Assembly: GCA_937897245.1 (NCBI GenBank)
Contig: CALCBO010000115.1
Span: 1 to 8,196 of the forward strand
Direction: 5' to 3'
Length of the DNA stretch: 8,196 nt
Origin: an uncultured Caryophanales bacterium
GTDB lineage: Bacteria > Bacillota_I > Bacilli_A > RF39 > UBA660
Position numbers and translations under genes: made by a program. Each line of letters starts with the position of its first letter. The first letter of the stretch is position 1. Of this stretch, positions 1 through 6,473 are shown in pieces. The notes beneath the pieces were generated by a model. The model saw only the letters and a list, made by a program, of their open reading frames with translations. It did not search any database and was not told the DNA's origin.

Positions 1-16
1 TTCAAACCAATTTGTG

Positions 17-35
17 CCTTTCAAGTACTGAAAGG
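17..35 (+). promoter_or_regulatory. Short inverted repeat upstream of the first gene
   Basis: CCTTTCA (17-23) and TGAAAGG (29-35) are exact reverse complements around the 5-nt loop AGTAC. The hairpin ends about 26 nt before the ATG at 61, and a second AAAGG lies at 42-46. It could be a leader hairpin, the end of an upstream gene's terminator (no T-run follows), or part of an upstream coding end. The first 60 bases are too short to decide, and no promoter is visible in them. Confidence 0.3.
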
Positions 36-60
36 ACGTAGAAAGGAATGTTAGAGAATT

Positions 61-621
61 ATGAAAAAAAAGTATTTATATATTATTTCCATAATAGTCA
101 TAGTAGTATTATCTATAATAGTTTTTTATCCACAAAAAAAATCAAAAGTGAATAAAACTATATATACAATAAATTCTTATGATGAAAGAGTACATGGTAA
201 TAATAGAATAATAATAGGTCACAAAGTACCAAAAGAAATAAAAGAATATAAAAATGGAGAAGAAGCAAGGAAAGATTTTTCAGAAGGTTTATTTTATTTT
301 AAACATAAAATAAAAAATGGAATAATAAAAGAAAGTTATATAGAATATATAATAACGAAAGAAATGACAAATACTAATCAAGATATGACTTCTGGAATAT
401 ATACATTAAAAGGCTATGAAAATGACTATGAAAATAATAAAGAAGTATTATTAACATCCTTAGGAGAATCAAATTGCAAAGAAGAGAATTCTCACATACA
501 TTGTTATGTAGATGGATTTTATGCTAATGCATTTAAAAATGGATATGTTGAAGTAGGAAAAGGTTATTGGAATTGTTATGTAACTGATAAAGGTATATCA
601 CGTTGTGATTTTGGGAAATAG
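61..621 (+). CDS. Membrane-anchored exported protein of unknown function
   Basis: I do not recognise this 186-residue protein. It starts with MKKK followed by an uninterrupted hydrophobic stretch (residues about 5-23) and then YPQKKSK. This looks like a single N-terminal membrane anchor or uncleaved signal, with the remaining ~160 residues outside the cell. There is no lipobox cysteine near the end of the hydrophobic stretch. The outer part is rich in Lys, Tyr, Asn and Glu and holds four cysteines, all in the last quarter (C139, C148, C172, C182), a spacing that would allow two disulfides. The ATG at 61 follows a poorly placed Shine-Dalgarno (GAAAGGAA at 41-48, 12 nt away). An out-of-frame ATG at 48 does not give the longer frame. 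The gene ends in TAG 12 nt before the CDP-alcohol phosphatidyltransferase gene, so the two are probably co-transcribed. That it is a real gene is fairly sure; its role is unknown. Confidence 0.75.
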   Translation: MKKKYLYIISIIVIVVLSIIVFYPQKKSKVNKTIYTINSYDERVHGNNRIIIGHKVPKEIKEYKNGEEARKDFSEGLFYFKHKIKNGIIKESYIEYIITKEMTNTNQDMTSGIYTLKGYENDYENNKEVLLTSLGESNCKEENSHIHCYVDGFYANAFKNGYVEVGKGYWNCYVTDKGISRCDFGK

Positions 622-633
622 AAAGAGGTAAGA

Positions 634-1137
634 ATGAAGAATACAGCAAATTATATAACTTTCAGTAGAATTATAATGTCAATATTATTATTAATACCTA
701 AAACTTTTTCTATTGCTTTTTATATTATATATATTTATTGTGGCCTAACAGATATGATAGATGGATTTATCGCAAGAAAATATAATAATGAAAGTAACAT
801 AGGAGCCAGATTAGATAGTATAGCTGATATAATATTTGTTATTGTATCAATGATTAAAATTTTACCCAATTTGCAATTAACATATGGAATTATTATATGG
901 ATAGTGTTTATTGCTTTAATAAAGATAATTAATGTAATATGTAGCTATATTTATTATAAAAGAATAGTATTACCACATACCATAGCCAATAAAATAACAG
1001 GATTCATATTGTTTATAGCACCGTTTATAATAGTTAATACTAAGTCAATAATCTTTGAAATTATTATTTGTATTATCGCAACTTATGCTGCAGTACAAGA
1101 AGGGCATTATATAAGAACAAGAAATTACAATCTGTAG
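634..1137 (+). CDS. CDP-alcohol phosphatidyltransferase family membrane enzyme
   Basis: This is a 167-residue integral membrane enzyme of the CDP-alcohol phosphatidyltransferase family. The family moves a phosphatidyl group from CDP-diacylglycerol (or a similar CDP-alcohol) to a second alcohol in phospholipid synthesis. The full signature DxxDGxxAR(x8)GxxxDxxxD is present without a substitution: D40, D43, G44, A47, R48, G57, D61 and D65. In the family these residues bind the metal and the CDP moiety. Several hydrophobic segments follow (roughly 10-36, 66-84, 87-110 and 118-150), as expected for a six-helix membrane protein. It is slightly shorter than typical PgsA (about 180 residues), so the acceptor (glycerol phosphate or another alcohol) cannot be assigned and I give no symbol. 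GAGGT at 625-629 is the Shine-Dalgarno for the ATG at 634. It is probably second in an operon with the exported protein. The family call is firm; the product is not. Confidence 0.9.
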   Translation: MKNTANYITFSRIIMSILLLIPKTFSIAFYIIYIYCGLTDMIDGFIARKYNNESNIGARLDSIADIIFVIVSMIKILPNLQLTYGIIIWIVFIALIKIINVICSYIYYKRIVLPHTIANKITGFILFIAPFIIVNTKSIIFEIIICIIATYAAVQEGHYIRTRNYNL

Positions 1138-1177
1138 AGAAGAAACTATGTCATATAATTCAAAAGTATATTTTTAT

Positions 1178-1206
1178 TTGCAATAATCCCAGAAAAATGA
1201 TATGAT
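1178..1206 (+). promoter_or_regulatory. Promoter of the T-box/argS unit
   Basis: TTGCAA (1178-1183) and TATGAT (1201-1206) are separated by exactly 17 nt and match the sigma-70/sigma-A -35 and -10 boxes well. The predicted start near 1212-1214 lies about 10 nt before the base of T-box Stem I, as expected for a T-box transcript. The -10 box is embedded in a small inverted repeat (ATATGA 1200-1205, TCATAT 1211-1216) followed by TTTT. That repeat might also act as a weak terminator for the preceding operon. Confidence 0.7.
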
Positions 1207-1222
1207 TTTATCATATTTTAAA

Positions 1223-1422
1223 TAACAAAGAAAAAGGAGTAGTAATATAACCTCTTGTCTTAGTGATGTTTCCGGGTAGTGAAAGGAAATGACAAAGTTT
1301 TATGAATGAACCTTTGAGTTATATCGTAATCTTGCGTTAAAAGAAATGAGTGCATAGAAATTCTATGAATTAAGGTGGTACCACGAGCAATTCGTCCTTA
1401 AATTATAGAATTTCTTTTTTTT
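1223..1422 (+). promoter_or_regulatory. T-box leader, arginine specifier (CGU)
   Basis: This is a complete tRNA-sensing T-box leader upstream of argS. The base of Stem I pairs TAAC...AAGA (1223-1231) with TCTT...GTTA (1330-1339). Above it is an internal loop with GTAGTA on the 5' side and CGTAA on the 3' side. The loop is closed by ATATAA (1245-1250) with TTATAT (1319-1324) and CTC (1252-1254) with GAG (1316-1318). The triplet in the specifier position, followed by the usual A, is CGU at 1325-1327, an Arg codon. The distal part shows TTTCC (1269-1273) with GGAAA (1285-1289) around GGGTAGTGAAA. The antiterminator is AAGG (1372-1375) with CCTT (1396-1399), a 7-nt bulge TGGTACC, and ACGA (1383-1386) with TCGT (1392-1395). 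The bulge UGGU (1376-1379) pairs with a tRNA ending in ACCA, which fits an A discriminator. Uncharged tRNA-Arg should stabilise the antiterminator and turn argS on. About 20 nt at 1296-1315 in upper Stem I are not placed with certainty. Confidence 0.95.
1356..1422 (+). terminator. T-box regulatory intrinsic terminator
   Basis: The arm at 1356-1375 (AGAAATTCTAT...TTAAGG) pairs almost completely with 1396-1415 (CCTTAA...ATAGAATTTCT), with only a small bulge in the middle, and is followed by eight T's (1415-1422). It shares AAGG and CCTT with the T-box antiterminator, so the two structures are mutually exclusive. Charged tRNA-Arg leaves the terminator formed. The hairpin CATAG/CTATG (1353-1367), probably Stem III, also competes with it. 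Confidence 0.92.
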
Positions 1423-1428
1423 AGGAGG
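1423..1428 (+). promoter_or_regulatory. Ribosome binding site of argS
   Basis: AGGAGG lies 6 nt before the ATG at 1435 and directly after the terminator T-run. It fixes the argS start. Confidence 0.9.
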
Positions 1429-1434
1429 AAAAGT

Positions 1435-3102
1435 ATGAAACAATATATTATTAAAAAGATAATTGAAATAATAAATGTAAACGAGGAAAAAATTAAAATT
1501 GAAATACCACCAAAAGATGAGATGGGAGATTATAGTATTCAGTGTTCTAATTTAAGAAATGAAGAATACTCTAATCCTATTGAAATTGCCAATTTAATAA
1601 AAGAAAAATTTGTTGATGATGAAAACAATTTTTCTGACATTAAAATAATGGGTCCATATATTAATTTTTATTTAAATTATGATAAATTTAGTTCAAAATT
1701 AATTAATGAAATAGAATCTACAGAAAATTATGGTTCGTTAAATCAGGGAAATAATGAATCTTTATTAATTGAACATACATCTATTAATCCAAATGCAGAA
1801 CCTCATATAGGAAGATGTAGAAATAGTTTAATAGGAGATTTCATGAGTAATCTATATGCTTTTACTGGATATGAAGTAGAAAGACATTATTTTATTAATG
1901 ATATAGGAAAGAAAATAGCATTACTTGTTATTGGTATTGAAATGTATGGTTTAAAAGACGACAGTTTCTCTTCAATATTAGATACTTATGTAAAAATTAG
2001 TAATGCTGCAAAAGAAGATGAATCAATAGATCAAAAGGCATTTGATTATTTAAAAGAAGTTGAAGATGGAAATAATGAAATGATTAGTAGATTTAAAGAA
2101 ATCACAGACAAATGTGTAGATGGGCAATTAAAAATATTTGATGAACTTAATATTCATTTTGATGTATTTACTCATGAATCTGATTTTGTATACAATAACT
2201 ATTTGGAAGATATATTAAAAAGATTGGAAAAGACAGGAAGATTACATGAGGATGATTTAGGAAGATTATATGTAGATTTAACTGGATATGATATTCCAAC
2301 AAAAGAACCAGTATTAGTATTAACACGTTCAAATAAAACTTCATTGTATCCAATGAGAGATATAGCTTACACCATTCATAAAATTGAATTAAATTCTAAA
2401 AATAATTTTATTGTCCTAGGTGAAGATCAAGATGTTTATATGAAACAAATAAGTGCAGTATTAGATATACTTGGATATAAAGCACCAGTACTTATATGCT
2501 ATTCATATGTTTTATTAGATGGAGATAAAATGTCTACATCTGGTGGTACAGTAGTTCTAGTTTCAGATTTTATAAAAGCTGTTAGAGAAACATTAACAAA
2601 AGAATTTAATGAAAGAAATAGTAAAATATCTGAAGATAAGTTAAATATATTAGTTAATGCATGTATTAAATTTACTATGTTGAATGTTTCTAAAAATAAA
2701 ATAGTTAATTTTAATTTAGAGAATGCCACAAGTTTTAATGGAGAATCAGGTATGTATATTTTATATAGTATTGTAAGAATTAACTCTATATTAAAGAATA
2801 ATAATATTGAATTAGTAGAAGAAATTAAGTTTAATAATGATATTGAAAAAAAGATTGTAAAGGAATTATCATTATTCCCAGAAATAATAGATTCTTTATT
2901 AAAAACAAATGAACCAGCACATTTAACAAAATATATTTTTAATGTAGCCGGATTATTTTCAAAATTATATGAACAAATTAATATTACTAATGAGGATAAC
3001 CTAGTATTAAAATCATCAAGAATAAGATTATTACAATGTATTTCAATAGTTTTGACGAATGCATTAAAAATATTAGGAATAGACACAATAGAAAAACTAT
3101 AA
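1435..3102 (+). CDS. argS: Arginyl-tRNA synthetase (ArgRS), archaeal-like subtype
   Basis: This cytoplasmic class I synthetase attaches arginine to tRNA-Arg using ATP; 555 residues is normal length. Residues 1-85 form the ArgRS-specific N-terminal tRNA-binding domain (PPKDEMGDYSIQ around 25-36, then MGPYINFYLN). The catalytic core begins with EHTSINPNAEPHIGR. The class I HIGH signature is H124-I125-G126-R127, a change at the fourth position. HYFINDIGKK (151-160) matches the ArgRS NDWG region. The second class I motif is K365-MSTS-369 with its lysine present. Residues from about 430 to the end, starting FNLENATSFNGESGMYILYS, are the helical DALR anticodon-binding domain, complete to the C-terminus. 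The 'HTS.NPN...HIGR.RN..IGD' pattern is closer to archaeal-type ArgRS as I remember it than to the usual bacterial form; that is recall, not an alignment. The gene stands alone between its T-box and a terminator. Whether a second argS exists elsewhere cannot be seen. Confidence 0.95.
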   Translation: MKQYIIKKIIEIINVNEEKIKIEIPPKDEMGDYSIQCSNLRNEEYSNPIEIANLIKEKFVDDENNFSDIKIMGPYINFYLNYDKFSSKLINEIESTENYGSLNQGNNESLLIEHTSINPNAEPHIGRCRNSLIGDFMSNLYAFTGYEVERHYFINDIGKKIALLVIGIEMYGLKDDSFSSILDTYVKISNAAKEDESIDQKAFDYLKEVEDGNNEMISRFKEITDKCVDGQLKIFDELNIHFDVFTHESDFVYNNYLEDILKRLEKTGRLHEDDLGRLYVDLTGYDIPTKEPVLVLTRSNKTSLYPMRDIAYTIHKIELNSKNNFIVLGEDQDVYMKQISAVLDILGYKAPVLICYSYVLLDGDKMSTSGGTVVLVSDFIKAVRETLTKEFNERNSKISEDKLNILVNACIKFTMLNVSKNKIVNFNLENATSFNGESGMYILYSIVRINSILKNNNIELVEEIKFNNDIEKKIVKELSLFPEIIDSLLKTNEPAHLTKYIFNVAGLFSKLYEQINITNEDNLVLKSSRIRLLQCISIVLTNALKILGIDTIEKL

Positions 3103-3109
3103 ATAAAAC

Positions 3110-3154
3110 AAAACAAATGAAATAAAAAGGCTTTAAATAGTCTTTTTATTTGTT
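3110..3154 (+). terminator. Intrinsic terminator after argS
   Basis: AAATAAAAAGGCT (3120-3132) pairs with AGTCTTTTTATTT (3139-3151) around a TTAAAT loop, with one G-T wobble. A-rich bases precede it and TTT follows, so it could work in both directions. It closes the argS unit and separates it from the kinase promoter, which starts within about 10 nt. Confidence 0.8.
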
Positions 3155-3156
3155 TA

Positions 3157-3165
3157 TGATATAAT
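3157..3165 (+). promoter_or_regulatory. Extended -10 promoter of the kinase gene
   Basis: TGATATAAT is an extended -10 box (TGn at 3157-3159, TATAAT at 3160-3165). No good -35 box sits 17 nt upstream, where the argS terminator lies. The Shine-Dalgarno AGGGTGTGAT begins at 3171, so the transcript leader would be very short. Confidence 0.55.
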
Positions 3166-3184
3166 AAAAAAGGGTGTGATATCG

Positions 3185-4105
3185 ATGGATAAAGTTATAA
3201 GTATAATAATAAAAAACAATGAATCATTATTTGGGACAAACCCAAATGTTGAAAAAATTAATGTTGGATTTACAAATACTTTATATAAGGTAAATAATTC
3301 TTATATAGTTAAAGTTTGTACTGATATTAATAATGAAGAGAATTTCAAAAAAGAAATAAATTTTTATAATTCTAATAAAGATAACTCTTTAATACCTATA
3401 TTATATTATTCAAATACAGATAAAAATGATGTTCCATATTTTTATGAGATTCTTGAAAAAGTAAATGGTGTTTCTTTATATAATGTTTGGCATACTTATA
3501 CTGAAGAACAAAGAGAAAATATAATAAGACAATTATGTGAAGCAATGAAACAAATACATAGAATTAAAGGTAAAAGATATAACTGGTCTGAATATATGAA
3601 AAAGAAGTTTAATACTTTATTTCTTAAAGCAAAAGAATTATATATCTTTAATGATGATGAACAAAAACTATTAAAACAAGCATATTCTAGTTTTGATAAG
3701 TATCTAGAATCTGATGAATTTGTATTAGTTCATAATGATCTTCACTTTGATAATATATTTGTCGATAATGGTAATATTAAGATAATAGATTTTGAAAGAT
3801 CAATGTATGCACCAAAAGATTTTGAATTAGATATTATTTATAGGATGATAAGAAAACCATGGAAATTTGCCAGTGATGAAACAGAAGATTATACAGATTG
3901 TAGTCAGTATGCAAATATAATGAATTATATTAAAAAATATTATCCAGAATTAGTTGATATTCCTAACTTATTTGAAAGACTAGGAATATATGACATTATT
4001 TATTTTTTAGCGCAATTAGTAAAACATCCTGAATTAAACGAATTAAAAAATGATGTATTATTGGCAACTAAAATAGTTACAAAAGAAAATGAAAAAAAGA
4101 AATAA
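3185..4105 (+). CDS. APH/choline kinase-fold phosphotransferase
   Basis: This 306-residue protein has the aminoglycoside-phosphotransferase/choline-kinase fold, which moves the ATP gamma-phosphate to a small-molecule hydroxyl. The N-lobe includes NVGFTNTLYKVNNSYIVKV with the likely ATP-binding lysine K43. The hinge region is FYEILEKVNGVSLYNVW. The catalytic loop HNDLHFDN (183-190) supplies H183, D185 and N190, and IIDFE (200-204) supplies the metal-binding D202. All key residues are present and the length is normal. The longest frame starts at GTG 3176, but that GTG lies inside the Shine-Dalgarno (AGGGTGTGAT, 3171-3180). The ATG at 3185 is the better start. Substrate is unknown: antibiotic phosphotransferase, sugar, choline or homoserine-like kinase are all possible, and the sequence alone does not support calling it a resistance gene. 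Its last 17 nt overlap the next gene. Confidence 0.88.
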   Translation: MDKVISIIIKNNESLFGTNPNVEKINVGFTNTLYKVNNSYIVKVCTDINNEENFKKEINFYNSNKDNSLIPILYYSNTDKNDVPYFYEILEKVNGVSLYNVWHTYTEEQRENIIRQLCEAMKQIHRIKGKRYNWSEYMKKKFNTLFLKAKELYIFNDDEQKLLKQAYSSFDKYLESDEFVLVHNDLHFDNIFVDNGNIKIIDFERSMYAPKDFELDIIYRMIRKPWKFASDETEDYTDCSQYANIMNYIKKYYPELVDIPNLFERLGIYDIIYFLAQLVKHPELNELKNDVLLATKIVTKENEKKK

Positions 4106-4376
4106 TAAATATTATGAAACTCTTAATGATATAGAAAAAGAATGGTTAAATAAAACTGTTACATTATTGGAAAAAGGATACAATACAACAGACGATTTAC
4201 AAACTGCTTTATATAGTGTTGTAAAAGATGATGTGATAACAGACAAAGAATTAAAACAAACACAAAAAAGATATTTTCAAATACTGTATAATATGCTATT
4301 AGGAAAAAATCAAGGACCTAAATTAGGATTGTTTTTAATGGCAGTAAAAAAAGAAAAAATATTATCACTTTTATAA
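4089..4376 (+). CDS. Small protein resembling the C-terminus of class I LysRS
   Basis: This 95-residue protein starts 17 nt before the kinase stop, in another frame. It has no clear Shine-Dalgarno, so it is probably translated by coupling. The first part is helical and charged. The last third, FQILYNMLLGKNQGPKLGLF then LMAVKKEKILSLL (about 63-95), strongly recalls the end of class I lysyl-tRNA synthetase (ALYxxLLGxxxGPRLGxFxxxxG). There it belongs to the helical anticodon-binding region. The catalytic domain is absent, and the preceding DNA is an intact kinase gene, so this is not simply the end of a nearby broken lysK. It could be a free-standing tRNA-binding domain or a captured gene fragment that stayed open. 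The resemblance is from memory and not tested by search. Expression as a protein is likely given the overlap; function is open. Confidence 0.65.
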   Translation: MKKRNNKYYETLNDIEKEWLNKTVTLLEKGYNTTDDLQTALYSVVKDDVITDKELKQTQKRYFQILYNMLLGKNQGPKLGLFLMAVKKEKILSLL

Positions 4377-4476
4377 AAGTATTAGATTTATAATCATCTC
4401 AATAATATGTCTATATAAGTAGTCCAACATCAAAAAATAAATATATGATACAATAATAAATAGTGGAGTGATTATT
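4377..4476 (+). promoter_or_regulatory. Intergenic region with extended -10 promoter of the nucleotidyltransferase operon
   Basis: TGATACAAT (4446-4454) is an extended -10 box (TGn then TACAAT at 4449-4454) without a recognisable -35. The Shine-Dalgarno TGGAGTGAT begins about 10 nt later at 4464. Upstream, ACTTTTATAAAAGT (4367-4380) is a perfect palindrome across the end of the LysRS-tail gene. It lacks a T-run and is not a convincing terminator. I see nothing else here. Confidence 0.5.
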
Positions 4477-5214
4477 GTGGAAAAATGGAAAGAAGTTTTA
4501 GAAAGATTTATTAATGAATATAAAGAAAAAGATAATGTCATAGGAGCAATCTTATGTGGAAGTTATGCAACAGGTAATTACACTAAAAGATCAGATATAG
4601 ATGTTCATATCATAACTAAAGATATTTCATACAAACAAAGAGGAAATGTTATCATTGATGGGATTATGATAGAATATTTTATGAATCCATTAAGTGAAGT
4701 ATATAAATATCTAGAAAATGATTTCAAAAACAGAAGAAGATTAGCAGATGCCAATATGTATGTAAATGGATTAGTATTATTTGATAAAACAGGTGAAATT
4801 GAAAAGTTAAGAGAAGATAGTAAAAAATACTATGATTTAGAGTTTGATGAACCAGATAAAAATACAATGATGTGTAATAATTATGCCTGCTGGGATTTAA
4901 TGGATGAAATTAATGATAAAATAGATAATAATGAAGAATATGATTTGTTATATTGGATGTTACTAAAAGAATTAATCTCTAATTATTACTATAAAAACAA
5001 AATCGCAACTATACCATTTACTAAATTAGAAAAAATATATAGAAATAAAGAATATAGAGAAAAATACCATTTGAAAAATATGCCTCCAGAAGAGTTTATA
5101 GATTTAGTAATAGCTATATTTGATAATAAATCATATGATAGCTTAAAAGCATTATACAATCATGTTATAGAAGATTTTAAAATAACAGATTTTGTATTAA
5201 AAACAGAATTATAA
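4477..5214 (+). CDS. Pol-beta superfamily nucleotidyltransferase
   Basis: This 245-residue protein has an N-terminal minimal nucleotidyltransferase domain of the kind found in aminoglycoside adenylyltransferases and many stand-alone enzymes. The motif GSYATGNYTKRSDIDV contains G28-S29 and the two metal-binding acidic residues D40 and D42. E66 in the strand DGIMIEYF is the likely third carboxylate. These enzymes move an NMP group to a hydroxyl on a small molecule, a protein or RNA. The C-terminal ~150 residues are helical and match no substrate domain I know. The frame can be extended to GTG 4468, but that GTG is part of the Shine-Dalgarno GGAGTGAT (4465-4472). The GTG at 4477, 8 nt past GGAG, is the better start. 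It is first in an operon: its TAA is 14 nt before the nucleoside phosphorylase ATG. Domain call firm, substrate unknown. Confidence 0.85.
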   Translation: MEKWKEVLERFINEYKEKDNVIGAILCGSYATGNYTKRSDIDVHIITKDISYKQRGNVIIDGIMIEYFMNPLSEVYKYLENDFKNRRRLADANMYVNGLVLFDKTGEIEKLREDSKKYYDLEFDEPDKNTMMCNNYACWDLMDEINDKIDNNEEYDLLYWMLLKELISNYYYKNKIATIPFTKLEKIYRNKEYREKYHLKNMPPEEFIDLVIAIFDNKSYDSLKALYNHVIEDFKITDFVLKTEL

Positions 5215-5215
5215 A

Positions 5216-5224
5216 GGAAGTGAT
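5216..5224 (+). promoter_or_regulatory. Ribosome binding site deciding the phosphorylase start
   Basis: GGAAGTGAT sits 4 nt before the ATG at 5229. Its internal GTG (5220) is in frame with the gene and gives an artificially longer frame. The site pairs with the extended 16S tail (AUCACCUCCU) at both the GGA and the GUGAU ends. Confidence 0.7.
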
Positions 5225-5228
5225 TATA

Positions 5229-5996
5229 ATGGTATTAGAAGAATATGATGAAACAGTTATTTCTACCTTTGATCCATATGAAGTTGAAAATATAATTGAT
5301 AATTTTCCGAAAATAGGTGTAACTTGTTTTTCTAAAAGATTATTTGACCAATTAATAAGTAAATTTAATGGTATAGAGATTGCTTTATCATCAAATGGTA
5401 ATGGTAAACTACCAATATATAAGATTAATTATGAAGGAAAAGATATAGCTTTATTTATGTCTAGAGTTGGAGCTTCTTCTTGTGTTGTTCAATATGAAGA
5501 ATTATTTGCTATGGGATTAGAAAAACTAATAGTTTTTGGAACTTGTGGTGTTCTTGATAAATCAATAGAAGATTTAGCCATAATAATCCCTGATTCTGCT
5601 ATTAGAGATGAAGGAACAAGTTATCACTATTTAAAATCATCAAGAGAAGTAGCTGTTAATCCAAAATATAAAGAAGAATTTATTAAACTTTTAAAAGAAC
5701 ATAATTATTCATATATCATAGGTAAAACATGGACAACTGATGCCCCATACCGTGAAACAAGAAATAAAGTATTAAAAAGAAAAGAAGAAGGTTGTGTTTG
5801 TGTTGAAATGGAATGTTCAGCTATTTCATCTTTAGCTAAATTTCGTAAAAAAGATATTTTTCAATTCTTTTATGCCGCTGATAATTTAGATTCAGCTAAA
5901 TGGGACAAAAGATCATTAGGTAATAATGATAAACTTAGTGATAAAGAAAAGATAGGACTATTAGCTATCAAATTTGCTTCTAGTTTGAAAATATAA
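5229..5996 (+). CDS. Nucleoside phosphorylase, PNP/UDP family
   Basis: This 255-residue protein belongs to the purine-nucleoside/uridine phosphorylase (PNP_UDP_1) family. These enzymes split nucleosides with phosphate, or hydrolyse them in the MTA/SAH nucleosidase branch. Visible marks are the strand-loop MSRVGASSCV (78-87), FGTCGVLD (103-110), RDEGTSYHY (126-134) and CVEMECSAIS (191-200). The last matches the VEMEAA loop that binds the ribose. AADNLD carries D218, placed like the catalytic aspartate of purine phosphorylases (Asp204 in E. coli DeoD), so a purine substrate is more likely than uridine. That inference needs an alignment. The ATG at 5229 is chosen over GTG 5220, which is inside the Shine-Dalgarno. 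It is second in the operon, between a nucleotidyltransferase and a metallopeptidase fragment. That partnership suggests the three act on one nucleotide-derived or nucleotidylated substrate, but this is speculation. Confidence 0.87.
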   Translation: MVLEEYDETVISTFDPYEVENIIDNFPKIGVTCFSKRLFDQLISKFNGIEIALSSNGNGKLPIYKINYEGKDIALFMSRVGASSCVVQYEELFAMGLEKLIVFGTCGVLDKSIEDLAIIIPDSAIRDEGTSYHYLKSSREVAVNPKYKEEFIKLLKEHNYSYIIGKTWTTDAPYRETRNKVLKRKEEGCVCVEMECSAISSLAKFRKKDIFQFFYAADNLDSAKWDKRSLGNNDKLSDKEKIGLLAIKFASSLKI

Positions 5997-6033
5997 TACA
6001 AAAATAGATGTAAAAAATAAGGAGATTGATATC

Positions 6034-6432
6034 ATGGAAAAGCTACAATTTGAAAATGAACAATTTGTATTGTATTCACCAGATAGTTTAGGATATATAA
6101 CTGATAATATGTTAGATATTTTAAATGAAAAAATTGAATTTTATAATGATATTTTTGATATTGATTATTTTAGACAATTTAAAATGAATTATTTTGATGA
6201 CCTTCAAGAATTTAGAGAGTTTGTTTATGAATTAAGAGGTGAAAGAGAATCCTTACCTGAATATGCAACAGCTACTTTTGATAAAGGGATGATTAATGCA
6301 TATCTTAGTCCCAATATAGATGTCACAACCAGACAATATCAAAGAAAACAATTTCTGGCTCCACATGAATTGTTTCATATAATGTATAAAGAATTAATCT
6401 GGAAAAAAGAAAATAAAAAACATACATCATAA
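6034..6432 (+). CDS. HExxH zinc metallopeptidase-like protein, C-terminally truncated
   Basis: This 132-residue product ends soon after a zinc-binding HExxH motif, H111-E112-LF-H115 (HELFHIMYKELI). In gluzincin-like peptidases the third ligand, a glutamate, lies further along (typically in a DEGMAQ-like helix). Here the protein stops after KKENKKHTS, so that part is missing. The N-terminal 110 residues, with YFDDLQEFREF and ATATFDKGMINAYL, look like the folded region preceding the active site. The start is clear: AAGGAG at 6019-6024, 9 nt before the ATG. It is third in the operon, 37 nt after the phosphorylase. Neither other frame downstream restores an EGxxQ-like segment within about 60 nt, so a deletion or recombination near 6410-6435 is more likely than a simple frameshift. 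As it stands it is probably inactive as a peptidase. Confidence 0.7.
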   Translation: MEKLQFENEQFVLYSPDSLGYITDNMLDILNEKIEFYNDIFDIDYFRQFKMNYFDDLQEFREFVYELRGERESLPEYATATFDKGMINAYLSPNIDVTTRQYQRKQFLAPHELFHIMYKELIWKKENKKHTS

Positions 6433-6473
6433 AAATGAAAGTAGTAAGATAAATGTGTACGTTTTTTCTATTA

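Noticed and set aside
1..59. Possible 3' end of an upstream gene
   Set aside because: Two frames are open for part of it (one ending at TGA 29, one at TAG 52), but the stretch is too short to choose between them.
1304..1310. GAA-TGA-A reading as the T-box specifier (UGA)
   Set aside because: It would imply a Trp or stop codon in front of argS. The CGU at 1325-1327 is flanked by the better closing helices and fits the gene.
2168..2353. Minus-strand 61-codon frame inside argS
   Set aside because: It lies opposite conserved argS coding sequence and is low-complexity hydrophobic sequence.
2499..3116. Long minus-strand open frame opposite argS
   Set aside because: It is fully antisense to the conserved ArgRS C-terminus and its translation has no recognisable motif. 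It is a shadow frame in AT-rich DNA.
4367..4380. Palindrome ACTTTTATAAAAGT as a terminator
   Set aside because: The stem is only A/T-rich, has almost no loop and no following T-run.
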